The notes under the pieces: model-generated
What the model was told of the DNA's origin: nothing
The model's database searches: none
Seen by the model: only the letters and a program-made list of their open reading frames with translations
Shown: positions 50,505 through 61,905 of the stretch, piece by piece
Numbering within the stretch: the stretch's first letter is position 1
Layout of the letters: each line of letters begins with the position of its first letter
Translations under genes and position numbers: made by a program
Assembly: GCA_029204225.1 (NCBI GenBank)
Contig: CM055098.1
Coordinates: 22,879,367-22,943,366, forward strand
DNA: 64,000 bases
Direction: 5' to 3'
Origin: Diphasiastrum complanatum
Taxonomy: Eukaryota > Streptophyta > Lycopodiopsida > Lycopodiales > Lycopodiaceae

Positions 50505-51614
50505 ATAAAATCTGATGTCCTCATCAGATGTCAAATTAAAGTAAAGGTGTCTCCCAATTAAAATAACTATACATTTAAGCTACTTGGCACAGTACTCAAT
50601 TTATTGGCCACTTTTTATTAACATTGAAGCTGGCACACCACAAGTCGGGGGCTCAGCTCTTTGTACTGAAAAATTACATAACTTGAAAATATATCTTTGT
50701 CTGGGAAAAGCGTAGATTTGATATCGCTTTCGTAAAACCCGAGAACCTTATTAACTGGTGACAGAGGCCTTTCTTTGAAATGTTCGCCCCTGTCGCTTCT
50801 GACTTTTGACTTTGGAACTCCTTTGAGCTCCTGATTTGTCCTTGATGCACTTTGTGTTGAGCTCCCTGAGCTCCAGATTTGTTCAGTTCCGCACAGGTAT
50901 CAAGGCTCCCTGAGCCGAAGGATTTATCGTTTGATTGCACACTTTATGGTCCACTTCGTGCCTTGTTGCTTCTGCACCTTGATTTCTCTCCTTGTCCCAG
51001 CCTGATCTTGATACTTTTCCATCTTGGCTCTTTAAGGTAGGCAAAGATTGAGTACTCCGCAATGCACCTCTCACTTAGCTTGAAGTATCTCTTTGAATCA
51101 GCCCAAATGTAACCATTGACCTCGTGGAAAGCCAAAGGGTCGCACCAGTTTGATCCGCATCCAAACTATTTCTTCGCGTTTGTTTGAAGCACCATGTCCG
51201 TCGCGCAAAACTTGACTTTCACAATTCCATCACTGGTCAGTTGCCTCACAGTCAAAACAAGAAGTGTACATCGAGCTTGGCTTCAAGTAGCTCTCTTTGA
51301 ATCAGACACATGCACCCAGAGTTTGCACTAGTCCGATCTCAACGCGAACTGTCCCTTAGCGTCCGTTCGAAATACCAAGTCTCTCATGCAAGACTCAACT
51401 TTCTCAGTTCCTTCATTGATCAGCTGCCTTACACGTAACACAAGCCAGCGTACTCATATGTTTCCTCATCATTGCTGGTCTAGAGAAAGCCTATAACAAA
51501 CTTTCCTTTCCACAACAAAAACTTGTCAACTTATTAGGTCCAAAGTTCGCCAGTCTCCTCGTGTGAGTATGGCTAGGTCACCTTGAATTTGCCCCCATTT
51601 TGATCAACTTTAAT

Positions 51615-51998
51615 TCAAAATTTGCCCCAAGAGAGAGGTGTGTGTGATAGTTCCCCTCCACTTAATAAATCAGCTGATCGGACTTTAGAGTAGAGTTCTT
51701 CGGACAAAAAGCCTTTCCAACACTTTGCTTCCCATCTGCTAGGATTATGGCTCGATCCAACTTGTTGCCAATCTTTGAAGAGGATCCTAGTCTTTTCCCC
51801 TTTAAGGAAAAACCCAACTGATACTGGATACCACCCATGCTCAGTGAGTTTCAGTTCTGAAGGTGGCCGTCCCAAAATGAAGACCAACTGCTCCATAGAA
51901 GATCTCCCCTGAAATTGCCCTTTCCAACTTTTGACTTCCTGCTTGCGTCTGGTGGGCGTTGTCGCAAATGAAACTAACCCAAGAAATAGGCTAGCCAT
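51615..51998 (-). CDS. Unrecognised 127-codon frame in the LARD
   Basis: Minus-strand frame from Met 51998, with 'SMEQLVFILGRPPSELKLTEHGWYPVSVGFFLKGEKTRILFKDW'. It spans one unit of the 252-bp tandem duplication, whose other unit repeats part of the frame. No family recognised, no zinc knuckle or protease motif. It is the longest frame in the interior, and may be chance or a decayed gag. Confidence 0.3.
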   Translation of the reverse strand: MASLFLGLVSFATTPTRRKQEVKSWKGQFQGRSSMEQLVFILGRPPSELKLTEHGWYPVSVGFFLKGEKTRILFKDWQQVGSSHNPSRWEAKCWKGFLSEELYSKVRSADLLSGGELSHTPLSWGKF

Positions 51999-52329
51999 CC
52001 ATCCTTTGCAAACATTGAGTCGTTTCGTTGTCGTTCACGTGTGAGTACTTGAACTGCAAATCCGCCCCACAGATTCTGGATATCACCCATGCTCAGTGAG
52101 TTTCAGTTCCGAAGGTGGCCGTCCCAAAATGAAGACCAACTGCTCCATAGAAGATCTCCCCTGAAATGGCCCTTTCCAACTTTTGACTTCCTGCTTGCGT
52201 CTGGTGGGCGTTGTCGCAAATGAAACTAACCCAAGAAACAGGCTAGCCATCCATCCTTTGCAAACATTGAGTCGTTTCGTTGTCGTTCACGTGTGAGTAC
52301 TTGAACTTCAAATCCGCCCCACAGATTCT
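51824..52329. repeat. 252-bp tandem duplication
   Basis: 'ctggata-cacccatgctcagtgag...ccgccccacagatt' occurs at 51824 and 52076, about 98 percent alike by eye. Confidence 0.96.
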
Positions 52330-52604
52330 GTAGTCCTCTTTGTTTGATGGTATCAGCCTTCAAAAGAAAAGGTTCCTTCTCGAGCCATCAGCTCCTTGTA
52401 TCACAAGCAATCATGCAAACCAGGCAAAGCACGAGTACTAAGACTCACCACGAATACGTACAAGTAAGACACTCAGGCAGGTTTACTAACAAGTAACAAA
52501 GGCAAGGTCCCCCTTTGAGATGGTCCTGCCAACGGACCTTTGCCTGGCCGCGCCCATGCAAATCGATCACGGAATCAGCCCACATAGGACACCCCTCCAA
52601 CTAT

Positions 52605-53000
52605 CCGTGCTTTCACCATTAAGCAGCACATTGCCTCAGTCACGCCCCACCACTTTTTGGTCGATAGCCCTTATAGCTAAACGATCGGCAGCTATCCCGC
52701 ACCGGCAGCTAACCACCCGTGCTTTACACCCGAATTCGAGCAGCATCTCTGTATCAATGGTTAACCCGTACAGTTCGAATATGTCGTCCCGCACCCCACA
52801 AGGTACAGACCGTGCTTTCACCTCCCTAGGCAGCACTTTGCCTCATCCGTCCTACGTGCAGACAGCGCCAGGCCCGAACCGCGAGAACTGACCGTGCTTA
52901 CACCTCAAGGGCAGCACCTTGACTCATCAAGTCCCCCGTCCTGCCGACCACCCCGACCGTGGACGCACCCGCGCTTACACTGTGGGCAGCACCTTGCACA
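52605..53000 (-). repeat. Five-copy leader motif of the LARD
   Basis: Variants of cgtgcttacacc + 4-10 bases + gcagcaccttgcctcat at 52605, 52717, 52808, 52890 and 52969, in the untranslated leader just inside the primer-binding site. Confidence 0.85.
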
Positions 53001-53068
53001 ACAGTTGTCTTGATGAACCCCAAACCGTGGCCATTTCCGTGAGATCCACATAGCTGACCGGCCAGTCG

Positions 53069-53080
53069 GCTCTGATACCA
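53069..53080 (-). other. tRNA-Met primer-binding site (minus)
   Basis: gctctgatacca, two bases from the 5' LTR at 53083. Confidence 0.93.
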
Positions 53081-53082
53081 CA

Positions 53083-54300
53083 TGTAGCGCAGGCATCCCA
53101 AAGGGAGCCGGGAACCACGACTTAGCTTCCCAGCCTTCAACTCTTGCCATCCGAACCCACTTGACATACAAGCAGCCAACTCACCAACAACGATCAGACT
53201 TAACCAACTTGAAGTTCCGAAAACCAACATTGAGATCCAACCTGGCGCCATGCCAGATCGGGGGTCCCGACGTGGGTGACTTCCCTCCAAGCAAGCCGCC
53301 CGACATACATCAAACTTAACCAACTCGAAGCTTCGTTACAAACGAGTAACATCCGTTCCAAGCAAGCGGTCTGACTTACATCAGACTTAACCAACTGAAA
53401 GCTTCGTCACGAGCGCTGGAAGCCAACCTGGCGCCACGCCAGACTGGACAGCCATAAACAGGTAACATCCACCCAAGCAAGCCATCCAACTCAGCCGACA
53501 GGTTAGAGCCCATTCCCCAGGAGCTTAACCCATTCACGTTCATGCAAGGAATACTCAGAACCACAAGCCGCGACAGATATGGAAACAACCAGTTCCTGGA
53601 CCAAATGGTCACGACAGCATACCGCTGGCGCCACGGACCGAATGGTCCCGACGGCATACCGCTGGCGTCCCGGGATACGACCCTCAGCTATGTGCCAAGT
53701 TAAAAATTTTGAAAGCGGCCTTACAACTGGCGCTTTTACCGAACACTGAAACCCAGAAGGTAATCAGAGTCAGTTTGAGGAAAATCTCACTTTATTAATA
53801 AATCTGAGAAGGTTACATTTCAAGTGTGTGACCGACCCTAGTCTCCGGGGCGCTAGCATGCCAAGGCGAGAGCCATGACAACATTCCAGCAAGGGAGGCT
53901 GAGACTTGGTTGGAGCTCGCCCTGAGTCGCAACCCGCACTCCCCTATAGTATTGGTGTGATTCGGCACCCCCCCTCACACCAAGCACTCTACCCAAGCTG
54001 GTAAAGCACGTTTTTCTCTCTCTATGATTTTCTCTTTCTAGAAAGTCATTTTCTCTCTCTAGATTTTATTGATCCCCAGGCTTCCTTTAATCATGCCTAG
54101 ATCGTGTGAGGTGATTGCACATCGATCTGAGCTCTCTGGACTTCGCTAGAACCGATCAAAGATTTTCAGCCATAGGAACTTGGCGCCGACTGGATTCTGG
54201 TCACAGTGGCGCCGGGAGCAGCAGGGGCGCTGCTGGCGCCGGGGACATAGCTGGCGCCGATGGCGCCGGAAGTAAAGCTTGTAAAGGTAGCTTTACAACA
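53083..54300 (-). repeat. 5' LTR of the LARD
   Basis: 1218 bp, matching 49273-50490, followed by the duplication GTATG (54301-54305). Confidence 0.96.
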
Positions 54301-54305
54301 GTATG

Positions 54306-55080
54306 ATTTATTTATGTGTGATCCCAAACATTTTTCTTGATGTTCTATTGTATTGATAGTCTTTAAAATTTGTATGTCGAATTTTTTTTTAAAGATTTTT
54401 TACAAATTCTGTTACAATATATTATTTTAAAAAAATGATTTTATTGACTATCATATTTTGATATATATTTATTTTAACTCTATTGTTTATATGAAATAAT
54501 ATATATATAATTTTATCTTCAATTGAACTATTCTTATATTCTTTCTCAAATTTCTCCTTTTCTCGATTTGTGATAATTGATAAAATCATTTAGTTTGTTA
54601 TTATTTTCAAATCCATTTACATAACTTGAAGGATCAACTCCACAAATTTTTAGTAGAAACATTTGTTTTGTGGTTGGAAATATTGTTTTCATTTTTGTAA
54701 TTTCGGTCGAAATTGTTTTCTCTTTTAATTTTTAAAACAGTTCTGATTGTAGAACAAATATTAGAATCTAAAAATAAAGATAATGTATGCGTAATTGTTT
54801 ATTTTATATTATGTCAATATTATAAAAATAAAAATAATTATATGAACTATTAGTTGAATTTATTAATTTTCATTATATATTTACCTCAGTTATGTAATTA
54901 TAGACTTTAGAAATATCCATTTATTTTGTTAGTTGTTTTTTGTAAAAACATGTTTGATCATATGTTAGATATTAAATCAGAGTATGTAAATCTCATTTGG
55001 ATGTACATACATCATTTACATATTAAGGATTGCACAACAATTAGATTGATCAAGATCTAAACAATTTATGTATCTTGATT
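54306..55080. other. AT-rich island, right of the LARD
   Basis: Continuation of the AT-rich target sequence; no gene. Confidence 0.7.
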
Positions 55081-55467
55081 TGATCTAGATTGGTGATTGT
55101 CTTTAAACACCACAAGTATGTATTTCCATTCTCCATAGTGAGGAGATAGAAACTTTTTAGAGCCTCAAGGAAAAACTCAAATTTTCTCTCATTGTATGAT
55201 GATAGTGATTGATTTCACTGAAACTCAGCTTTGGCACACATTAATCTTTGTCTACAGGCCGTACATCAGCCTCATTTTCACACGTGTGAAGTCGGATTTC
55301 AGTTTATGATCAATGCTTTGATTGTCTCTACTTGTTTTCTATCAAACTGCTAGACTAGATCTTGGTTTTGGTTGACTAGTATTTGATAGATTGTTAATCA
55401 ACCACACAATCAACCTTGTGGATCACTCAAAGATCCATTTATGGTCCTTAGTACTGTACTTTCAACA
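55081..55467 (+). repeat. LTR-like end of a decayed element
   Basis: Ends gtactttcaaca directly before tggtatcagatcc. Start unknown. A palindrome cacacgtgtg lies at about 55280. Confidence 0.45.
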
Positions 55468-55480
55468 TGGTATCAGATCC
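55468..55480 (+). other. tRNA-Met-type primer-binding site
   Basis: tggtatcagatcc, one or two mismatches from the consensus. Confidence 0.75.
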
Positions 55481-56434
<954 letters not shown>

Positions 56435-56692
56435 TCAATAGAGGAGAATGATACAATGTGAGAGAGTACGTAGCCTCTCAAGAGGTGTGGGTACCCAAGA
56501 GGCATGATAGACATCCTTTCAAGTAATACGCTTAATAAAGGGACTTGAAAGGAGCCTAGCCTTAGATTGGGGCTTATGTTTTTAGAATGAATTATAGGCT
56601 TTACAATAAATTGATTTGAATGTTTTTCCCTCATGATTTCTAGTTGTAACTTCCTCACATTCCAAATGGTGGAGAAAAATGTACTTTTTTGT

Positions 56693-56694
<2 letters not shown>

Positions 56695-56723
<29 letters not shown>

Positions 56724-56729
56724 CGGGGG
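56695..56729. repeat. Poly-G tract (G29-C-G5)
   Basis: 29 consecutive G, one C, then five G. Unusual length; possible assembly or base-calling uncertainty. Confidence 0.9.
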
Positions 56730-57376
56730 TGTTTAATAGAAGCTTTGTGGCCCTTAATTCTACATGCATCAATTGTGAATTGGAAGTCCTAATGGAGAAA
56801 TACCATGTAAATCGCAACTTCGTAACAAACCGTCTTACCTCCACTGAGATTATCTCTCGATCTCACTTTAGGAGGTGCACACATGACGACATTATTTTTT
56901 AAAATTGCATATCTTACGTACTCATGAGTTGAGCAATTCATTGAGGGTAAGGAGAAAATGACAAGACATCCACAATTATTTTTGAGTTTTTCATGAAACC
57001 AAACACAAATGGGAATTTGAAACATCCATAGCCATCCGAAGCATCCTTCAACATACATGGTGTTATGTTGACAAAGCTCTCACCCTGGATTTATATCTCA
57101 TAAGGGGGTCAGATGGCCTATCTAGACCCGTTATCTAGTTATGATTATGACGGATTGTGGGCCATCATGAAATCTAATGATAATTAGTAGTTAGAGGCCC
57201 AAAACTCATGATGGTGGATTTGCATGGTGCTAATAGTGACTGCAAAAATTTGTCAACTAATTGTTGGCTATTTTGGCCATTTTAGAGGCCAAATTTGTAA
57301 ATGAATTCGATATGGTTCTTCCACACGTGTTAAACCATAATTACTAGATGGTTTGAAGTACCTTTGGTCATTAAGA
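56730..57376. other. Unassigned sequence
   Basis: No frame or repeat recognised. Confidence 0.35.
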
Positions 57377-58225
57377 TGTTGGATTTATCCGAATAATCAA
57401 TCTTCAATCTACATCCATTCATCTATCCAGTTTTGCAGTTTTACTCATGTTTTTACACAGTCTGTAGACATACACGGGAACAGTCGGGTTTGACAACGAC
57501 AAAGAGTATCGAAGGTGTTCAATCTATCAAATGTTAACAAAACTTGTTTCCACTTGTTTTGAAACTAACAACTTGCCCTAACAATTTTTGCAATTAGTTT
57601 TCGGAAAGCTCAACTGGATAAGTGACAACGCAATATGGCTAAGCCCAAACTGCGATCTGCGACCAAACAACTATCTTCAAGTTCCTCTTTTGCATATTGA
57701 TCATGGAGATTAGTATAGTGCATTGCTAGAAACACATCCTGCTTATTAACGGAAGTGTTAGACAGAGTCAATCAAATACTCAGAGATAGTTTTGAGTACG
57801 CGGTTGCATCCTCTATTTCTTTGTGCTCACGATTCTTCTGATTTGTACATGCTTCTTGTTGAATTGATCATACAGTTTTATCGCGTTCAATATTATGTAA
57901 AAATGATCAAATGCTTATTTGTTTATTGTAATTTGATTATGTTCTCTTATAGTTTTGTCCGAATTGACAAATACTTCGATATTGTAATATATGATACAAC
58001 AATGTTTATTCAGTTATGTTTGTCTACGAAATCAATTTAACAGATTATGATGATCTCAAAGTTAGAATCACTTAGAATTCAAACATGGCAATAGTCACGC
58101 GTTAGTTTTGTTCAAATTTGATAGGCGCAGTCAGACATTAGGAGAAGGATTATTCTGCAGAGCCCGATAGTGCATCTATTGAATGCAGCCATTTCTCTAT
58201 CGAGCATGCTTTCCTTCTTCTAACA
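57377..58225 (+). repeat. 5' LTR of a copia element
   Basis: tgttggattta...cttctaaca, 849 bp, next to a primer-binding-like tggtattagagtag. Its first 120 bases match the 3' LTR start at 63314 (tgttggatta..., 'tttttacacagtctgtaga', 'gagtttgacaac'). Confidence 0.75.
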
Positions 58226-58239
58226 TGGTATTAGAGTAG
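58226..58239 (+). other. Variant tRNA-Met primer-binding site
   Basis: tggtattagagtag after the LTR end; two changes from consensus. Confidence 0.65.
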
Positions 58240-58367
58240 TAATTTTTGGTATCAAATCATTTTCTATTGATTTCCAATTAAAGCGTTGCATGGTAACAAT
58301 GTTTTGATATTATCAGATACTATTTTTCATTCTTAAGTCATCGATTCATCGATAGACAAATTTCCAA

Positions 58368-58890
58368 ATGGATTCACAAAACAAAGTTGGTCTCACTGTA
58401 AACAAGCTAAATGGATCCAATTATCATTTATGGAAATTTAATATGAAGACCTTGCTAATTGCCAATGAGCTATGGGATCTATAGCAATTAGATATCACTA
58501 ATGCATTCTTAAGATGTTGTTCATTCAAAAATTTGTGGTTCAATGCAAATCTTATCTTTGGTTGGTGCAAAGTACTTTATTATGTTTATCGATGAATTTT
58601 TGAGAAGAACAACTATTCATTGCACAAAGTAGAAATTAGAGGCCTTCAACCTGAAAAAATAATTCATTGAGTGTGCAAAACTCTTAACTGATAAAAGAAT
58701 CAAAGCACTAAGAACAGCGGAGAATGCATCTCAACCGAATTCAAAGAGTATTGCCTTAGCAAACACATTGAGCAATATTTTCTCACTTCTTACTCACCTA
58801 AGAATAATGGACTTGCCGAGAGAAAGAATCGAACCCTAGTTGAAGCGACTAAGTGTATGCTTGCTCACGTGATAGTACCTAAGTGTTTTT
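58368..58890 (+). pseudogene. Copia gag start fused to integrase fragment
   Basis: Met 58368 reads 'MDSQNKVGLTVNKLNGSNYHLWKFNMKTLLIANELWDL', a copia gag start, then a stop. From about 58505 the sequence is integrase ('VVHSKICGSMQ', 'GAKYFIMFIDEF', and in another frame 'GLAERKNRTLVEATKCMLAH'). About 2.9 kb present in the sister copy at 59.2-61.4 kb (gag end, zinc knuckle, protease, pre-integrase) is deleted. It ends near 58890, where another LTR end begins. Confidence 0.85.
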
Positions 58891-59007
58891 GAAAGAGGAA
58901 GATAGTCTATTCCGCCATGCACGAAAAGTTTTCTTTCTAGACCCTCAAATTATTTTCATTCGTTTCTTTTCGAGTTAGACCTATCTTTAGCACACCTCTT
59001 TCCGACA
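58891..59007 (+). repeat. LTR end of a second copia copy (partial)
   Basis: Sequence up to cctctttccgaca, adjacent to a perfect primer-binding site. Only the last part of an LTR seems present; its start is not found. Confidence 0.55.
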
Positions 59008-59019
59008 TGGTATCAGAGC
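59008..59019 (+). other. tRNA-Met primer-binding site
   Basis: TGGTATCAGAGC, perfect. Confidence 0.92.
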
Positions 59020-59184
59020 ATTCCATTCTTATATCAGAGCGAAATCTCTAATACTTGATATCTTTCGCGATATCAAATTGATAATCATACTCTTCAGTTC
59101 TTTTCAACCTTTCAGTATCAGAGAATTGATTTCCTATTGTTGGCATTACTGCATCTTAGCGTCATCGATATAATCGACAAACTA

Positions 59185-59969
59185 AGTTCCAGATCTCAAA
59201 GTAAATCTGGTCTTATCGCAAACAAGCTGAATGGATCCCTATCATTTGTGGAAATTTAAGATGAAGACCATACTAATCGCCAGTGAATTATGGGATGTTG
59301 TTATAGGTACATAAATAAAACCTGAAGATGACAACTCAAAGTAGAAATCGAAGGACGATAAAGCTTTTGCGCTTATTATCCTCAATATATCAGATACATG
59401 AATTGGACGTTTGGGACATCTTGAACTCACTATATGACCTGAGGGACATAACTACTAAGCTACATCTACGAAGAAAATTCTTCACATTCAAGATGTCTAC
59501 TGGTGATTCTTTTTAGAGTCATATTAACCAGTTTAAGAATCTCTTGCAACATATGGCCATTGTCGAATCAGCCATAGACGATCAAGACACAATCATGACA
59601 TTGCTTTCAAGCTTGCCCTCTACATTTGAGAACTGGGTGGCGATCATATCGACACACTCAGATTTAACTCTTACTAGAGTTATCACTATGTTGTTGCAAG
59701 AAGACAATAGGAGAAGTCAAGACACTTCATCTGCTTCCTCCTCTCAAGCTCTATATGTCAACAAAGGCTCTAAGCGATAGAAGCAGAAAAGCTCCAAGAA
59801 GGCTGCAACGAATCAGAAACAGACTCAAAGTCAAGGACAATCATCAGATCCACAATCGAAGAAGAAGATTTTTTGTAGGTATTGCAAGCGCAATAACTAT
59901 GAGATCAAGGATTGTCGAATTCTCTAAGCGAAGAATGCAGCCAAGCAACCTGATCAACAAACAAACACC
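59185..59969 (+). pseudogene. gag: Copia gag
   Basis: 'SGLIANKLNGS' and (shifted) 'KMKTILIASELWDVV' parallel the gag start at 58368. Frame 59544-59780 gives the capsid end 'DDQDTIMTLLSSLPSTFENWV' and 'SHSDLTLTRVITMLLQED'-like residues; 59870-59920 gives the knuckle 'CRYCKRNNYEIKDC' with the His replaced. Numerous stops lie in the first half. It reads in frame to the solo-LTR insertion at 59975 and resumes after it. Confidence 0.85.
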
Positions 59970-59974
59970 GTTTC
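59970..59974. repeat. Target-site duplication GTTTC (left)
   Basis: gtttc directly before 59975; the same five bases follow at 60712-60716. Confidence 0.9.
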
Positions 59975-60711
59975 TGTGAAGAATTGAAAAAGATTATCTA
60001 TGTTAGATATAGGGGTTTTATGTTTTTTACATCAAGCATCTAGGTGTAGGATGTTGATAGGAATAAATTTGGCATAGATGGCAAATTATGCATTTCCACT
60101 TGTAATGCCACTATTGAGCCAAAATAGAGTAAGAGGCTAAACACGTGCCAATTAGAGTGTAGACAAGTGTAAAGCTTTTGTTTGATGAATTCCAAGAGGT
60201 CCAATAGGATTTAGAGGTGGAACCTTGTGAGGTCCAATAGGAAATTGAGGTGTGCTTGAATATAGTCCAATAGAATTAAGAGGTGCATGGATCAATGGTC
60301 CAATAGGATCAAGAGGTGACAAAGTATGGTCCAATCATAGTTAAGCATAGTGGTAGCTCGTGGATCTACTAGTATCATTGTACTCCTCATTTTGGATCTA
60401 ATTGATTTGGTGATTTCATGGATTTTGTGAGTTATTGGATTTCTAGCTTTCTCTCTCTACCCGAGAGCTCATGATACTTTTTCTCTCTCTACCCGAGGAG
60501 AGCAGCTTGTTTTTACTTAGATTTTTTTTTAAATACTTCCCACACGTGTGAGTGAGAGTTGGAAGTGATTGAATGCATGTAGTAGTGTGTTTTTGCCATA
60601 GATTCAAAGATAGATTTTGAATCTCAATCTAGTCTTGATCTTGGTGCATCTACACACCTTAGGAGATCACAAGTACATGTAGTGGACAGTCCACACGTGT
60701 GAAATTCAACA
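59975..60711. mobile_element. 737-bp solo-LTR-like insertion
   Basis: Starts tgtgaagaatt and ends gaaattcaaca (TG...CA with short inverted ends), flanked by gtttc on both sides. It splits the copia gag-protease frame; leaving out the insertion and one gtttc brings gag and protease back into one frame. It contains five degenerate copies of a 33-35-bp unit built on ggtccaatagga (60196-60350) and two cacacgtgtg palindromes (60541, 60693). No open frame or primer-binding site. Most likely a solo LTR of a family not otherwise seen here. Orientation unknown. Confidence 0.85.
60196..60350. repeat. 33-35-bp minisatellite in the solo LTR
   Basis: Five diverged units of (g)gtccaatagga-t-agaggtg. Confidence 0.88.
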
Positions 60712-61197
60712 GTTTCATCATGTCCCCCGGTCGAAGTGGACGAAGGCGCATTCATGGTCAAAGATCAAAGCGCATTTTTGGATTATTCATGGTTTCTGGA
60801 TTCTGGAGCAACTCAACACATGACCAATCAACGTGAGATCTTCAATTCCTACACGGCTTACAGCACAAAATTTTTTGTTCATCTTGGTGACAATAGTACT
60901 CACACTATTGAAGGTGAAGGTACTGTAAGATTGCGATTCCAGCATGATCAATTCAAATTACTATCAAAGGTCTTATATGTTTCTAAACTCTCTACAAATC
61001 TGTTATCAGTAAGCAGAATTACAGATTTAGGTCATAAGGTAGAATTTGAATCTGATCAACACAAAACTATTGATAGGAGTAATAGGGTCCTTGCACTGGG
61101 CAAGAGACAGAGTTACTTATATAGATTGGCACATTGCTATTCTAAGTCTAGTCAAGCCTTCAAAACCTCTGTTCTAGTCAGTAAAGCATTACTATGA
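60712..61197 (+). pseudogene. Copia protease and pre-integrase start
   Basis: Frame 60736-61197 encodes 'DYSWFLDSGATQHM' (catalytic DSG), 'FNSYTAYS', 'GEGTVRLRF', 'VLYVSKLSTNLLSVSRI' and the GAG-pre-integrase start 'QSYLYRL'. The protease is intact across its recognisable motifs. A TGA at 61195-61197 interrupts just before the zinc-binding His pair ('HHLGHLNY'). Confidence 0.9.
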
Positions 61198-61905
61198 CAT
61201 CATCACTTAGGACACTTGAATTATGCATTTCTTTTGAACATGTCCAGACAATCCATGGTTCTTGATCTCGACTATCCTTCTGGTAAGGTCGATCTCCCTG
61301 TCTGTCATAGCTGCATCTTTGGAAAGCAGGCTAGGATTCCTTTTAGATCAAACCATAGGCATGCAGCAAAAGATCTGTTAGATGTTGTTCATACAAATAT
61401 ATGTGGACCTATGCAAACTTCTTCATTTCTAGATGCAAAGTATTTCATCACCTTTATTGACGAATTATCTAAAAGAACAGCTGTTTATTTCATTAAACAG
61501 TAATCAGAGACTTTCATCAAATTCAGACAATTCAAAGAGCGGGCTGAGAATCAAATTGGCAAACAAATCAAAGCACTGAGGCCAGATAACGGGGGAGAAT
61601 ACATCTCCAATGAATTCAAGGAGTACTACCTTAACAACGACATTGAGCAACAATACATCACCTCCTATTCACCTCAGTCAAATGGTCTTGCTGAGAGAAA
61701 GAACCGAACATTAGTTGAATCGGCAAAGTGCATGTTATCACATGCGACACTTCCGAAGTGCTTATGGGCTGAAGTTGTTTCAACAACAACCTATATTCAG
61801 AATACTAGCTGGGATGTCATCTTCATTGAAGATCAGTTTCAAGACCTCAAAGGAAAGGGCAGTTCCCATGTAGTCGAGCTATCAGATTCTCCTGCGCATT
61901 GAACT
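61198..61905 (+). pseudogene. Copia integrase
   Basis: HHCC domain ('HHLGHLNYAFLL', 'CHSCIFGKQARIPF') and core ('LLDVVHTNICGPM' with first Asp, 'ITFIDELSKRTAVYF', TAA at 61501, then 'ALRPDNGGEYISNEF' with second Asp, 'QSNGLAERKNRTLVESAK' with Glu). All three catalytic residues are kept; the frame has one stop. After 'TTTYIQNTS' the normal C-terminal part is deleted and short unrelated sequence leads to a stop near 61900. Confidence 0.9.

Larger units (their letters stand above)
50505..53068 (-). other. LARD internal region
   Basis: No recognised protein domain. Contains two diverged copies of a 200-bp unit (about 51070-51270 and 51275-51460), a 252-bp tandem duplication (51824-52329), and a leader with five copies of a 'ccgtgctt-acacc...gcagcacttgcctca' motif (52605-53000). 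Confidence 0.8.
49273..54300 (-). mobile_element. Non-autonomous LTR retrotransposon (LARD)
   Basis: Two LTRs of exactly 1218 bp (49273-50490 and 53083-54300), 5-bp target-site duplication GTATG, polypurine tract and tRNA-Met primer-binding site, all in minus orientation. The 2.6-kb interior has no gag or pol motif, so the element fits the LARD class and must use proteins from another element. The LTRs differ at roughly a dozen scattered sites plus one mismatch cluster, so insertion is fairly recent compared with its neighbours. Confidence 0.95.

Noticed and set aside
54115-54306. Small plus-strand frames inside both LARD LTRs (50305 and 54115)
   Set aside because: They lie in LTR sequence antisense to the element, differ between the two LTRs and lack any domain.
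60152-60334. Minus-strand Pro-Ile-Gly-Pro repeat peptide
   Set aside because: A by-product of the 33-35-bp minisatellite in the solo LTR; no start context or conservation.
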